Assembly: GCF_003732665.1 (NCBI RefSeq)
Contig: NZ_MOBP01000001.1
Coordinates: 43,466-107,465 of the forward strand
Direction of reading: 5' to 3'
Length of the DNA stretch: 64,000 nt
DNA from: Pseudomonas frederiksbergensis
GTDB lineage: Bacteria; Pseudomonadota; Gammaproteobacteria; Pseudomonadales; Pseudomonadaceae
Part shown: piece by piece, positions 57,213 to 64,000 of the stretch
Numbering within the stretch: the first letter of the stretch is position 1
How the letters are laid out: each line of letters opens with the position of its first letter
Translations under genes and position numbers: made by a program
The notes under the pieces: generated by a model
What the model was told of the DNA's origin: nothing
The model's database searches: none
Seen by the model: only the letters and a program-made list of their open reading frames with translations

Positions 57213-57835
57213 TCGATCTCCGTGGCGAGCGCGTTGACAGCGGCGGCGGCCATGGCGCTACCGCCCAACCGGCCTTGCATGATCACGAACGGCACACCGC
57301 GACTGTCCGCCGCCAGCGCTGCTTTCGATTCGGCGGCGCCGACGAAGCCCACCGGGAAGCCGAGGATCAGCGCCGGTTTCGGGGCGCCGGCGTCGAGCAT
57401 TTCCAGCAGGTAGAACAGCGCGGTCGGCGCGTTGCCGATCACTACCACGCTGCCTTCCAGGTGCGGACGCCACAGTTCCAGCGCGGCGGCGGAACGGGTG
57501 TTGCCCAGCTCGCGGGCCAGCTCCGGCACGCTGTCGTCGCGCAGGGTGCAGATCACTTGATTGTTGGCGGGCAGGCGCGTGCGGGTCACGCCTTCGGACA
57601 CCATTCGCGCATCGCACAGGATCGGCGCGCCGGCGGCCAAGGCATCACGCCCGGCCTTGCCCGCGCCTTCGGAAAATTGCAGACCGTCGATGGCTTCGAC
57701 CATGCCGCAGGCGTGGATCACCCGCACCGCGAGTTTTTCCAGGTCGGCCGGGATGCGCGAGAGGTTGGCCTCGGCACGAATGATCGCGAAGGAGTTGCGA
57801 TAGATCTCCTGACCGTCGCGAATGTAATCAAGCAT
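57209..57835 (-). CDS. cobH: CobH, precorrin-8X methylmutase
   Basis: This 208-residue enzyme moves the C11 methyl to C12, giving hydrogenobyrinate. Signatures: [20 protein letters not shown] near the N-terminus with the active-site His in [22 protein letters not shown], and [19 protein letters not shown]. It overlaps cobG by 8 bp and cobI by 4 bp, so the whole operon is translationally coupled. Confidence 0.95.
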   Translation of the reverse strand: MLDYIRDGQEIYRNSFAIIRAEANLSRIPADLEKLAVRVIHACGMVEAIDGLQFSEGAGKAGRDALAAGAPILCDARMVSEGVTRTRLPANNQVICTLRDDSVPELARELGNTRSAAALELWRPHLEGSVVVIGNAPTALFYLLEMLDAGAPKPALILGFPVGFVGAAESKAALAADSRGVPFVIMQGRLGGSAMAAAAVNALATEIE

Positions 57836-59129
57836 CTAGGGGGCTCCGTGAGCGGGCGTCGAGCAAGGTCGCGACCGCTTCAATAGTAAGGTTGCGTGCG
57901 TGCAGCGCGCCGAAACCCGGCAGCGCTGCATCGCGAAAATAGAGGTCGTAGTGACCGGGTGAAACCGCCAGCAAGGTGATGGGTGCAATGTGCGCGGCGG
58001 CGCAAGAACGCGGGCAGCCAGACAGGTGCACATCGAGAACCTGGCCGTGGCGTTGCAGCAACGCCGCCAGTTGCAGGGCATCGCTTTTGGTGTCGGCCAA
58101 GCCTTTGCCACAACCGGCGGAACCGGTGCAGGCAATCACATGGGCCAAGGCATCGTCGGCGCAACAGCGCAGGCCGAGGTTTTCCAGGCTGTGGATAACT
58201 TCGGCGGCGTTGTCTTCGTGGATATTGGGCAGCAGCAGACTTTGCCACGGCGTGAAGCGTAGCGTGCCGTCGCCCTGCTCCCGGGCCAGTTGTGCGGCGC
58301 CCCGGAGCATGGCGGGATCGAGCCGGCCAAGGGGAGGCACTGCACCGATATAGACGCGACCGGCTTCACGCTGTGGATGTGCGACAATGTGCAGGACGCC
58401 TGAAGTGCGCGGCACACGAATGACGGATCGTAGCGGCACACGTTCAGCCAGTTGCGCGACCAAACCGGCCTGCGGGTATTCGGCCAGCAAATGACGCATG
58501 CGGGTCTGCTCGGGGCGCGCCAGTTCAAGGAATAAATCGAGCACTGCGATCACCAGTGCGTGGCCGTGCTCCAGTTGCACCGCGCCCAGGGCAACGTCCG
58601 TCGGGCAGCCGGCCAGGCCGAACGCCAACAGGCACTCGCCATCGTGCTCGACGGCACTCAACCACAGGTCATGGTGATGTTCGAGCATCGCCAACCCTTC
58701 GCCGCCGTCGAGTTGCACGGCGAACTTGGCACTCAACCCGTGGAAACGCTCATGGCTTTGCAGGCTGGTGAGGATCTGTTCGGCCAACGGTCGCGTATCG
58801 AGCAACATCTGCCGATCAATCCCGGCGCTCGGGCTGAGCATCAGGTTGCGCACATCGTCGCCCGCCGCCGTGCGTGGCCCCAACCCGGCGGCCAGCAGAC
58901 TGTCGATCAACGCAGCTTCTTCACGGCCAATCCCGCGAATCTGCAGGTTGGCGCGGTTGGTCGCCTCGATCACGCCGCCGGCGAAGCGCTGCGCCGCATG
59001 GGCGACGGCTTCCGCCTGATCGGCACTGATCGAGCCGCCGTTCAACTTGATCCGGCAGATGCCTCCGTCCAATGCCTGGACGATACGCAGCAACCCCGGG
59101 CAGGCCGAGGGGCGTAAGGCGGTAGACAT
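57828..59129 (-). CDS. cobG: CobG, precorrin-3B synthase (oxygen-dependent)
   Basis: This 433-residue protein of the sirohaem-ferredoxin sulfite/nitrite reductase family inserts oxygen into precorrin-3A, the step that defines the aerobic pathway. The repeated ferredoxin-like halves are visible (CRIKLNGGSISADQAEAVA; LRFTPWQSLLLPNIHED), and the [4Fe-4S] ligands are in CTGSAGCGKGLADTKS and HLSGCPRSCAA. The ATG at 59129 matches the family N-terminus; a frame to 59303 was rejected. It is the first cob gene of the leftward unit, but the unrecognised gene at 59324-60085 now lies directly upstream on the same strand. Confidence 0.92.
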   Translation of the reverse strand: MSTALRPSACPGLLRIVQALDGGICRIKLNGGSISADQAEAVAHAAQRFAGGVIEATNRANLQIRGIGREEAALIDSLLAAGLGPRTAAGDDVRNLMLSPSAGIDRQMLLDTRPLAEQILTSLQSHERFHGLSAKFAVQLDGGEGLAMLEHHHDLWLSAVEHDGECLLAFGLAGCPTDVALGAVQLEHGHALVIAVLDLFLELARPEQTRMRHLLAEYPQAGLVAQLAERVPLRSVIRVPRTSGVLHIVAHPQREAGRVYIGAVPPLGRLDPAMLRGAAQLAREQGDGTLRFTPWQSLLLPNIHEDNAAEVIHSLENLGLRCCADDALAHVIACTGSAGCGKGLADTKSDALQLAALLQRHGQVLDVHLSGCPRSCAAAHIAPITLLAVSPGHYDLYFRDAALPGFGALHARNLTIEAVATLLDARSRSPLDA

Positions 59130-59323
59130 CGGGCGTTCGTTCAAGGGGTGACCGGCTGGCTGGGAGTGCCTGAGGGGCGAAAAGCCGCCATTATGCCTGC
59201 TTTGCCCCCCAGCATGAAAAGCCGGCGGGCAGAATACCGTCGCAGCCATCTCATCACCGGCCGTATTCAGCTCTGGACATATTTGAGGACGGACTCTGGC
59301 CACGGGCTACACGGGGCCAGTTT

Positions 59324-60085
59324 TCAAACCGGAAAATTAAACTCGATGGCGTCCAATTGCTCCACCGCTTGTCGTAACTCCGCCCGGCTAGCGTCCATGT
59401 CCCGACGACCGATCGTAAAACGCTGCGCTCTAATATCCAGTTGAGACAGGGTGTGCTTAATTTTCCAGAACAGATAATCGGTACTCCACGAACTGACAAT
59501 CAGGCGCATATCGGAGACCCAGAGCTCAACTCTTTTATCGTCGGTTATCGAAATCGGCAACACGCGCATATCGCCGTCTTTTCGAATACTCCCATTGAAG
59601 GCTTCACTCGTATCCTGATGGCTTTCAATCATCGATACCGCCTGCAGGCTTGCCTTTAACTTGTCAGCGCTGATATTCGATTTCATGACGTCTACCCACG
59701 CGTCCATCAGGCTTCCGCGATACTGTTTATCGATCTTTTCCACGGGCTGACCTTCAATAACCCAGCCAATGGACCATAACGTCCCGGTATAGTGTTCAAA
59801 CCAATCCGCTGGATAGCGCTTGCGATTGGTTTTGGCATCCGCCCGTGACTCAGCATACGTAATACTGTCCTTTACAAAACGCTTGTCTTCTTTCGATAAA
59901 CCCGCAAAAAAACTCATCACATTACTTTGCACCATCGAGGCACTTTGCCCGTCGGTTTCTTCTGATAAACCCAAGCCGACCCTGACACTCGAAGACTTCA
60001 AGGTTTTGACATCCTGGCTCGAAGAACCCTGCCCATCTTGTGCAACTTCTTTCACAGGCCCGCCACTTAATACAACTTCTTCCAT
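59324..60085 (-). CDS. Unrecognised protein C of the paralogue family, inserted between cobG and cobL
   Basis: This 253-residue soluble protein has a flexible Gly/Ser-rich N-terminus (about 1-50), then YAESRADAKTNRKR leading to WFEHYTGTLWSIGW (about residues 92-120), a middle domain, and a C-terminal RFTIGRRDMDASRAELR ending with LDAIEFNFPV. These blocks match the proteins at 53709-54521 and 52964-53650 in order and spacing. I chose the ATG at 60085, with GGAG about eleven bases upstream; an ATG at 60157 lacks a ribosome site. In P. aeruginosa cobG and cobL are adjacent and divergent, so this gene appears to have entered their shared promoter. A weak hairpin, but no convincing terminator, separates it from cobG, so read-through is possible. 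Confidence 0.77.
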   Translation of the reverse strand: MEEVVLSGGPVKEVAQDGQGSSSQDVKTLKSSSVRVGLGLSEETDGQSASMVQSNVMSFFAGLSKEDKRFVKDSITYAESRADAKTNRKRYPADWFEHYTGTLWSIGWVIEGQPVEKIDKQYRGSLMDAWVDVMKSNISADKLKASLQAVSMIESHQDTSEAFNGSIRKDGDMRVLPISITDDKRVELWVSDMRLIVSSWSTDYLFWKIKHTLSQLDIRAQRFTIGRRDMDASRAELRQAVEQLDAIEFNFPV

Positions 60086-60318
60086 GATCACACTGTCTCC
60101 TGACTGCTCTAACGAGTAATTAATAACTTGCAACACCGCCAAACTAACAACAAACATTTAGCAAGTTAACCATCAATGTTGTACATCGGATTTCGGGCGG
60201 GCCAGGCGCAAAGCCAATAACGCCACTCCCAATGTCAATGCACAATTGAAAGCGTCAGGCCCTGATGACCGCGTTATCATGCCGACTTTAAAAAATACGC
60301 TTCTGGTTGAGATACGAC

Positions 60319-61530
60319 ATGACACCCTGGCTGACAGTAATAGGCATCGCTGAAGACGGCTTCAAGGGCCTGGGCAAGAACGCCCGACGGGCGCTGCTGA
60401 GCGCTTCACGGATCATTGGTGGCCAGCGCCAACTGGATTTGCTGCCGGTGTGTATTCGTGGCGAGCGGCAGTTATGGCCGAGCCCGTTTTCCCTGGCTCC
60501 GGTGCTGGAGCGCCATGGCGAAGCGGTGTGCGTGTTGGCCAGTGGCGACCCGATGTTCTTTGGCGTCGGCGCCAGCCTTGCGCGGCAAGTGCCTGCCGAA
60601 CAGATGCTGATCCTGCCGGCGCCCTCTTCTTGCTCCCTTGCGGCAGCGCGGATGGGCTGGCCGTTGCAGGAGGTGGTGACGCTGTCGGTGGTGGCTCGTC
60701 CGATTGCCGCGCTGAATGCGCAGCTGTTCAGCGGCGTGCGGTTGTTAGTGTTGAGCAATGACGGGCAGAGCCCGGCGGCCATCGCTCAATTGCTGCGCGA
60801 ACGGGGTTTCGGGGCGAGCCGACTGACCGTCCTCGAACACCTGGGCGGCGGGGCCGAGCGACGTATCGAAGGGCTTGCCAGCGACTGGACCGTCACAGGC
60901 ATTGCCGATCTCAACGTGATCGCCATCGAGTGCGTCGCCGACCCCGCCACCCCACGCCTGTCGCGCCTCGCCGGTTTGCCGGATTCAGCCTTCCAGCACG
61001 ACGGCCAACTGACCAAACGCGATGTGCGCGCCATCACCCTCGCCCGCCTCGCGCCGACACCCGGCGAATTGTTGTGGGACGTCGGTGCCGGCAGCGGCTC
61101 GATCGGCATCGAATGGATGCGCGCTCACCCAAGTTGTCGGGCATTGGCCATCGAGGCCGATGACGGTCGGCAGTTGTTGATCGAACACAACCGCGAGGCG
61201 CTGGGTGTTCCGGGCCTGCAACTGATTCGCGGCAGTGCGCCGCAAGCCCTGGCCGGGCTCGAGCGCCCGGACGCGATTTTCATCGGCGGCGGCGTGACCC
61301 GCGACGGTGTACTCGATGCTTGCTGGGCAGCGCTGAAACCCGGCGGCCGATTGATCGCCAACGCCGTCACCCTGCAGAGCGAAATGACCTTGATGTCTTG
61401 GCGCGACCAGCACGGCGGTGAGTTGACCCGCATCCACATCGCCCAGGCCCAGCCCTTGGGCGAGTTCGATACCTGGCGCCAGGCGTTGCCGATTACCTTG
61501 CTTGATGTGACGAAGCCGCTCGATGCGTGA
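60319..61530 (+). CDS. cobL: CobL, precorrin-6Y C5,15-methyltransferase (decarboxylating)
   Basis: This 403-residue fusion has an N-terminal CbiE methylase domain ([40 protein letters not shown]) and a C-terminal CbiT domain ([19 protein letters not shown], a class I SAM site). It methylates C5 and C15 and removes the C12 acetate carboxyl. The ATG at 60319 is the conserved start. It heads the rightward operon and overlaps cbiD by 8 bp. Confidence 0.94.
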   Translation: MTPWLTVIGIAEDGFKGLGKNARRALLSASRIIGGQRQLDLLPVCIRGERQLWPSPFSLAPVLERHGEAVCVLASGDPMFFGVGASLARQVPAEQMLILPAPSSCSLAAARMGWPLQEVVTLSVVARPIAALNAQLFSGVRLLVLSNDGQSPAAIAQLLRERGFGASRLTVLEHLGGGAERRIEGLASDWTVTGIADLNVIAIECVADPATPRLSRLAGLPDSAFQHDGQLTKRDVRAITLARLAPTPGELLWDVGAGSGSIGIEWMRAHPSCRALAIEADDGRQLLIEHNREALGVPGLQLIRGSAPQALAGLERPDAIFIGGGVTRDGVLDACWAALKPGGRLIANAVTLQSEMTLMSWRDQHGGELTRIHIAQAQPLGEFDTWRQALPITLLDVTKPLDA

Positions 61531-62620
61531 CGAAACCGCCGAACAACCCGCGCCCCTGCGCAGCGGCCTGACCACCGGCAGTTGCGCCACCGCCACCAGC
61601 CTCGCCGCCGCACGCCTGTTACTCAGTGGCGCGACGGCGGACGCGGTAGAGATCGTTTTGCCCAAGGGCAAGCAGGTGCGGATGCGCCTGGAGTTCTGCC
61701 GCTTGATGGACGACGGCGCCGAAGCCGGAACCATCAAGGACGCCGGGGATGACCCGGACGTGACCCATGGCGCGCTGCTCTATTCCCACGTGCGTCTGGG
61801 CGCCGAACCCGGCATTCGCTTTATTGCCGGCCGTGGCGTCGGCACCGTGACCCGGCCCGGCCTTGTACTGAACGTCGGCGAGCCGGCGATCAACCCGGTC
61901 CCACGCAAGATGATCACCGAGCACCTGACGTCACTGGCCGAAGAGTTGAGCTACAGCGGCGGCTTCGAAGTGACGGTCAACGTCGAGAACGGTGAAGCCC
62001 TTGCGCTGAAAACCATGAACCCGCGCCTGGGGATTCTCGGCGGGTTGTCGATCCTCGGCACCAGCGGCATCGTCCGGCCGTTTTCCTGCGCGGCCTATAT
62101 CGCTTCAATCCATCAAGGCATCGACGTCGCCAAAACCAACGGCTACCTGCACATCGCCGCCTGCACCGGCAACGCCAGCGAAGACACCATGCGCCGGGTC
62201 TACGACCTGCCGGAAATCGCCCTGATCGAAATGGGCGACTTCGTCGGCGCAGTGCTCAAGCACCTGCGCAAAGTGCCTGTGGATAAACTGAGCATTTGTG
62301 GTGGCTTCGGCAAGATCAGCAAACTGGCGGCCGGGCACATGGATTTGCACAGTCGCCATTCCAGCATCGACCTGCCGCAACTGGCCGAATGGGCGGCGGC
62401 GATTGGCGCCGATGAGGCGTTGCAACAAGCGATTCGCGAGGCCAATACCAGTCAGCAGGCATTGGCCATGGCCAGTGCAGCCGGCATCGCGTTGGGTGAT
62501 GAAGTGTGCCGACACGCGCTGCAATTCGCCCGCAGCGTGGTGCCGACCCAGGTTCAAGTCGAGGTGTTTGCCATTGATCGCCAGGGCGGGATAGTCGGGC
62601 ATGCAGGAGCTTTTCAATGA
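61523..62620 (+). CDS. cbiD: CbiD, cobalt-precorrin-5B C1-methyltransferase type
   Basis: This 365-residue CbiD-family protein has [20 protein letters not shown] at the N-terminus, [16 protein letters not shown] and [20 protein letters not shown]. CbiD does the C1 methylation in the anaerobic route; in Pseudomonas it occurs with aerobic CobG and apparently takes the place of CobF. It lies between cobL and cobK, overlapping both. Confidence 0.94.
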   Translation: MRDETAEQPAPLRSGLTTGSCATATSLAAARLLLSGATADAVEIVLPKGKQVRMRLEFCRLMDDGAEAGTIKDAGDDPDVTHGALLYSHVRLGAEPGIRFIAGRGVGTVTRPGLVLNVGEPAINPVPRKMITEHLTSLAEELSYSGGFEVTVNVENGEALALKTMNPRLGILGGLSILGTSGIVRPFSCAAYIASIHQGIDVAKTNGYLHIAACTGNASEDTMRRVYDLPEIALIEMGDFVGAVLKHLRKVPVDKLSICGGFGKISKLAAGHMDLHSRHSSIDLPQLAEWAAAIGADEALQQAIREANTSQQALAMASAAGIALGDEVCRHALQFARSVVPTQVQVEVFAIDRQGGIVGHAGAFQ

Positions 62621-63345
62621 AACGTGTGTTGTTACTCGGCGGCGTGACAGAAGCGTTGGCCATCGCCCGGACGCTGGGGCCGGAACACATTTACAGCCTG
62701 GCGGGCGTTGGTCGCGTGCCGACGGATCTGACCTGTCAGGTGCGCGTCGGCGGTTACGGTGGCGCGCAAGGTCTGGCGCAGTTCATTCGCGATGAAGGCA
62801 TCGAACTGCTGCTGGACGCCACCCATCCCTACGCCGCGCAAATCAGCCACAACGCCGCGACCGCCGCGCAATTAAGCGGCATCCCGTGCTGGGCGTTGCG
62901 ACGTCCAGCCTGGCAACCACAGGCTGGGGATGACTGGCGGGAAGTCAGCGACTGGGCTGAACTGATCGAGGCGTTGAAACCCTTCCGCCGACCACTGTTC
63001 ACCCTCGGCCGCGAGCCCTTGCAACACCTGGACGAAATCCCGCCAGAGCAATTCTGGACCTTGCGCGCACTCGACATTTACCCCGGCAACGAACGCTGCG
63101 AAGTCATCGGCGCCCGTGGGCCGTTTTTGCTCGAAGGTGAACGCGAGCTGTTCGAACGCTGGCAGATCGATGTGCTGATCAGCAAAAACAGCGGCAGCAC
63201 CGCCACCGAACCGAAACTGGAAGTGGCGCGGGAACGTGGGGTGCCGGTGTTGGTGTTGAAGCGGCCGGAGTTGGCGGGGGTTGATCGGGAGTTTGGGGCT
63301 GTGGATGAAGTGCTGCGGGCGCTGAAAGAACGTGGATTGCGCTGA
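62617..63345 (+). CDS. cobK: CobK, precorrin-6A reductase
   Basis: This 242-residue NADPH-dependent reductase has [18 protein letters not shown] (nucleotide site) at the N-terminus, then [20 protein letters not shown] and [20 protein letters not shown], all CobK/CbiJ features. The start ATGA overlaps the cbiD stop. It ends the rightward cob operon; a REP doublet follows 22 bp later. Confidence 0.94.
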   Translation: MKRVLLLGGVTEALAIARTLGPEHIYSLAGVGRVPTDLTCQVRVGGYGGAQGLAQFIRDEGIELLLDATHPYAAQISHNAATAAQLSGIPCWALRRPAWQPQAGDDWREVSDWAELIEALKPFRRPLFTLGREPLQHLDEIPPEQFWTLRALDIYPGNERCEVIGARGPFLLEGERELFERWQIDVLISKNSGSTATEPKLEVARERGVPVLVLKRPELAGVDREFGAVDEVLRALKERGLR

Positions 63346-63367
63346 AAACTGCGAACGGCATCGGCCG

Positions 63368-63447
63368 CTTTCGCGAGCAAGCCCGCTCCCACACTGATCG
63401 CGTGAACACTGTAGATCTACTGTGGGAGCGGGCTTGCTCGCGAAGGC
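63368..63447. repeat. REP doublet, inward orientation
   Basis: CTTTCGCGAGCAAGCCCGCT precedes GTGGGAGCGGGCTTGCTCGC with about a 30-bp spacer. This is the same reversed order as the doublet at 32531. It lies directly after the cobL-cbiD-cobK operon. Confidence 0.9.
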
Positions 63448-63586
63448 AATTTGACTGACGACACAAGGCTAAAGCCTACAAATCAACAGGACCTTACGCA
63501 CAGCATCATCAAAACCAGCCGACTGACTTAGTCAGACTTCAACCGGTATGTTTTCGAGCACTTTAACTGAAGTGCCGGAGCCCCAA

Positions 63587-63898
63587 ATGCCCGAAAAATT
63601 CTCCCGTTTCGATATCAAGGAGTTTCTCCTGTCACCCGCCGATATGTGCAACTACATCCAGGCTTGTGAAGTTGAAGACCCAGGCGATGGGAGCCTCAAT
63701 CGTGTGGCGCTCATGGACGTCAAACACCTCATTCGCGCAAGAATTCAAAGAGACCCGCAATTCGCCCAGGCATTGCGAATCGAAGTCGCTACACTCTTTC
63801 ATAACGGTCAGCCAGAACTAGCTCGCAGGTTCTTGCTCCTGTTGAATGAGGCGCTGCGACACCACACCGCACGCCGCTTTTTTACTTATCGGCCCTGA
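63587..63898 (+). CDS. Small protein resembling HigA/addiction-module antidote-like regulators
   Basis: This 103-residue protein has an N-terminus FDIKEFLLSPADMCNYIQAC, spaced like the start of addiction-module antidotes (FDxxxYL...), and a C-terminal half ARIQRDPQFAQALRIEVATL followed by FHNGQPELARRFL, like small Pseudomonas regulator or antitoxin proteins (RDPxFAxALLxEAxxLFxNGEP). A DNA-binding helix-turn-helix is not obvious. CGGAG lies six bases before the ATG at 63587; an ATG at 63548 is less likely. No toxin partner is visible on either side. Confidence 0.7.
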   Translation: MPEKFSRFDIKEFLLSPADMCNYIQACEVEDPGDGSLNRVALMDVKHLIRARIQRDPQFAQALRIEVATLFHNGQPELARRFLLLLNEALRHHTARRFFTYRP

Positions 63899-63945
63899 TC
63901 AGGCTAAATAGCCGCGCCTGATCGCCCACCCACCGGATCTGTCCC

Positions 63946-64000
63946 ATGTCCCGACAACGGCTCGCATTTGCCTGGATCGCCTGCTTTGCAGTGCTGTTCA
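63946..64000 (+). CDS. Partial gene, N-terminal signal or membrane segment (possibly DUF2946 type)
   Basis: An open frame from the ATG at 63946 to the window edge reads MSRQRLAFAWIACFAVLF, which looks like a signal peptide or membrane start. This kind of N-terminus is common in DUF2946 proteins, but 18 residues are too few to be sure. The rest of the gene lies outside the window. Confidence 0.5.
   Translation, partial: MSRQRLAFAWIACFAVLF

Noticed and set aside
59296..59320. Hairpin CTGGCC...GGCCAG followed by TTTT between paralogue C and cobG
   Set aside because: The T-run is on the plus strand, where no gene ends; on the minus strand nothing follows, so it is not a convincing terminator for paralogue C.
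59130..59323. Possible cobalamin riboswitch upstream of cobG
   Set aside because: I looked for a B12 box (GCCACTG-type) and the flanking stems on the minus strand and did not find a convincing match; the same is true upstream of cobL.

Overview
The window is chromosomal DNA from a Pseudomonas, most likely of the P. fluorescens group. The evidence is high-GC coding, Shine-Dalgarno-led operons with many ATGA overlaps, numerous Pseudomonas-type REP doublets (core GTGGGAGCGGGCTTGCTCGC), and three gene blocks whose order matches, from memory, the P. aeruginosa flp-tad-rcp locus, the speA-to-retS block and the cobJ-to-cobK block. No rRNA, tRNA, CRISPR array, transposase or integrase gene was seen.

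Layout. (1) 1-16.4 kb: a complete Flp/Tad pilus locus. Two flp pilin genes and a one-domain response regulator run left, rcpC-rcpA-tadZ-tadA-tadB-tadC-tadD and a small DUF3613-type gene run right, followed by pprB, fppA, a tadF-like pseudopilin gene, the pprA-like kinase and tadG. Tandemly amplified REP doublets of about 133-134 bp bound the locus on both sides. (2) 16.4-24 kb: two DUF4136 lipoproteins, CmoM, a MazG-like pyrophosphohydrolase, a small membrane protein, a MATE exporter, and a leftward cassette of short vgrG, a DUF4123 adaptor and an esterase. (3) 24-37 kb: speA, a SUI1 protein, a Nudix hydrolase, DUF2333, the diguanylate cyclase GcbA, the chemoreceptor CtpL, DsbD, AroQ, AccB and AccC. 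(4) 37-42.3 kb: an accessory insert holding an AlbA_2/Schlafen-like ATPase gene and a 1,207-residue protein of unknown function. The accC terminator is present as a 56-bp direct repeat on both sides of the ATPase gene, exactly 1,700 bp apart. (5) 42.6-52.9 kb: prmA, a zinc-ribbon DUF3426 protein, dusB-fis, purH, purD, retS and marC. (6) 53-63.4 kb: cobalamin ring synthesis genes in two divergent operons (cobG-H-I-J and cobL-cbiD-cobK), flanked and interrupted by three genes that I align by eye as diverged paralogues of one unrecognised protein family. (7) 63.4-64 kb: a small antitoxin-like protein and the first codons of another gene.

How the parts work together. The first block encodes a surface pilus with its own peptidase and two-component control (PprA/PprB). 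GcbA and RetS, farther along, belong to the c-di-GMP and Gac/Rsm circuits that control the same sessile-versus-motile decision. AccB/AccC, PurH/PurD, SpeA, AroQ, DusB/Fis and PrmA are core metabolism or translation. The strongest candidates for undescribed biology are the three-paralogue family around the cob operons, the terminator-bounded AlbA_2 module with its large neighbour, and the compact vgrG-DUF4123-esterase cassette.
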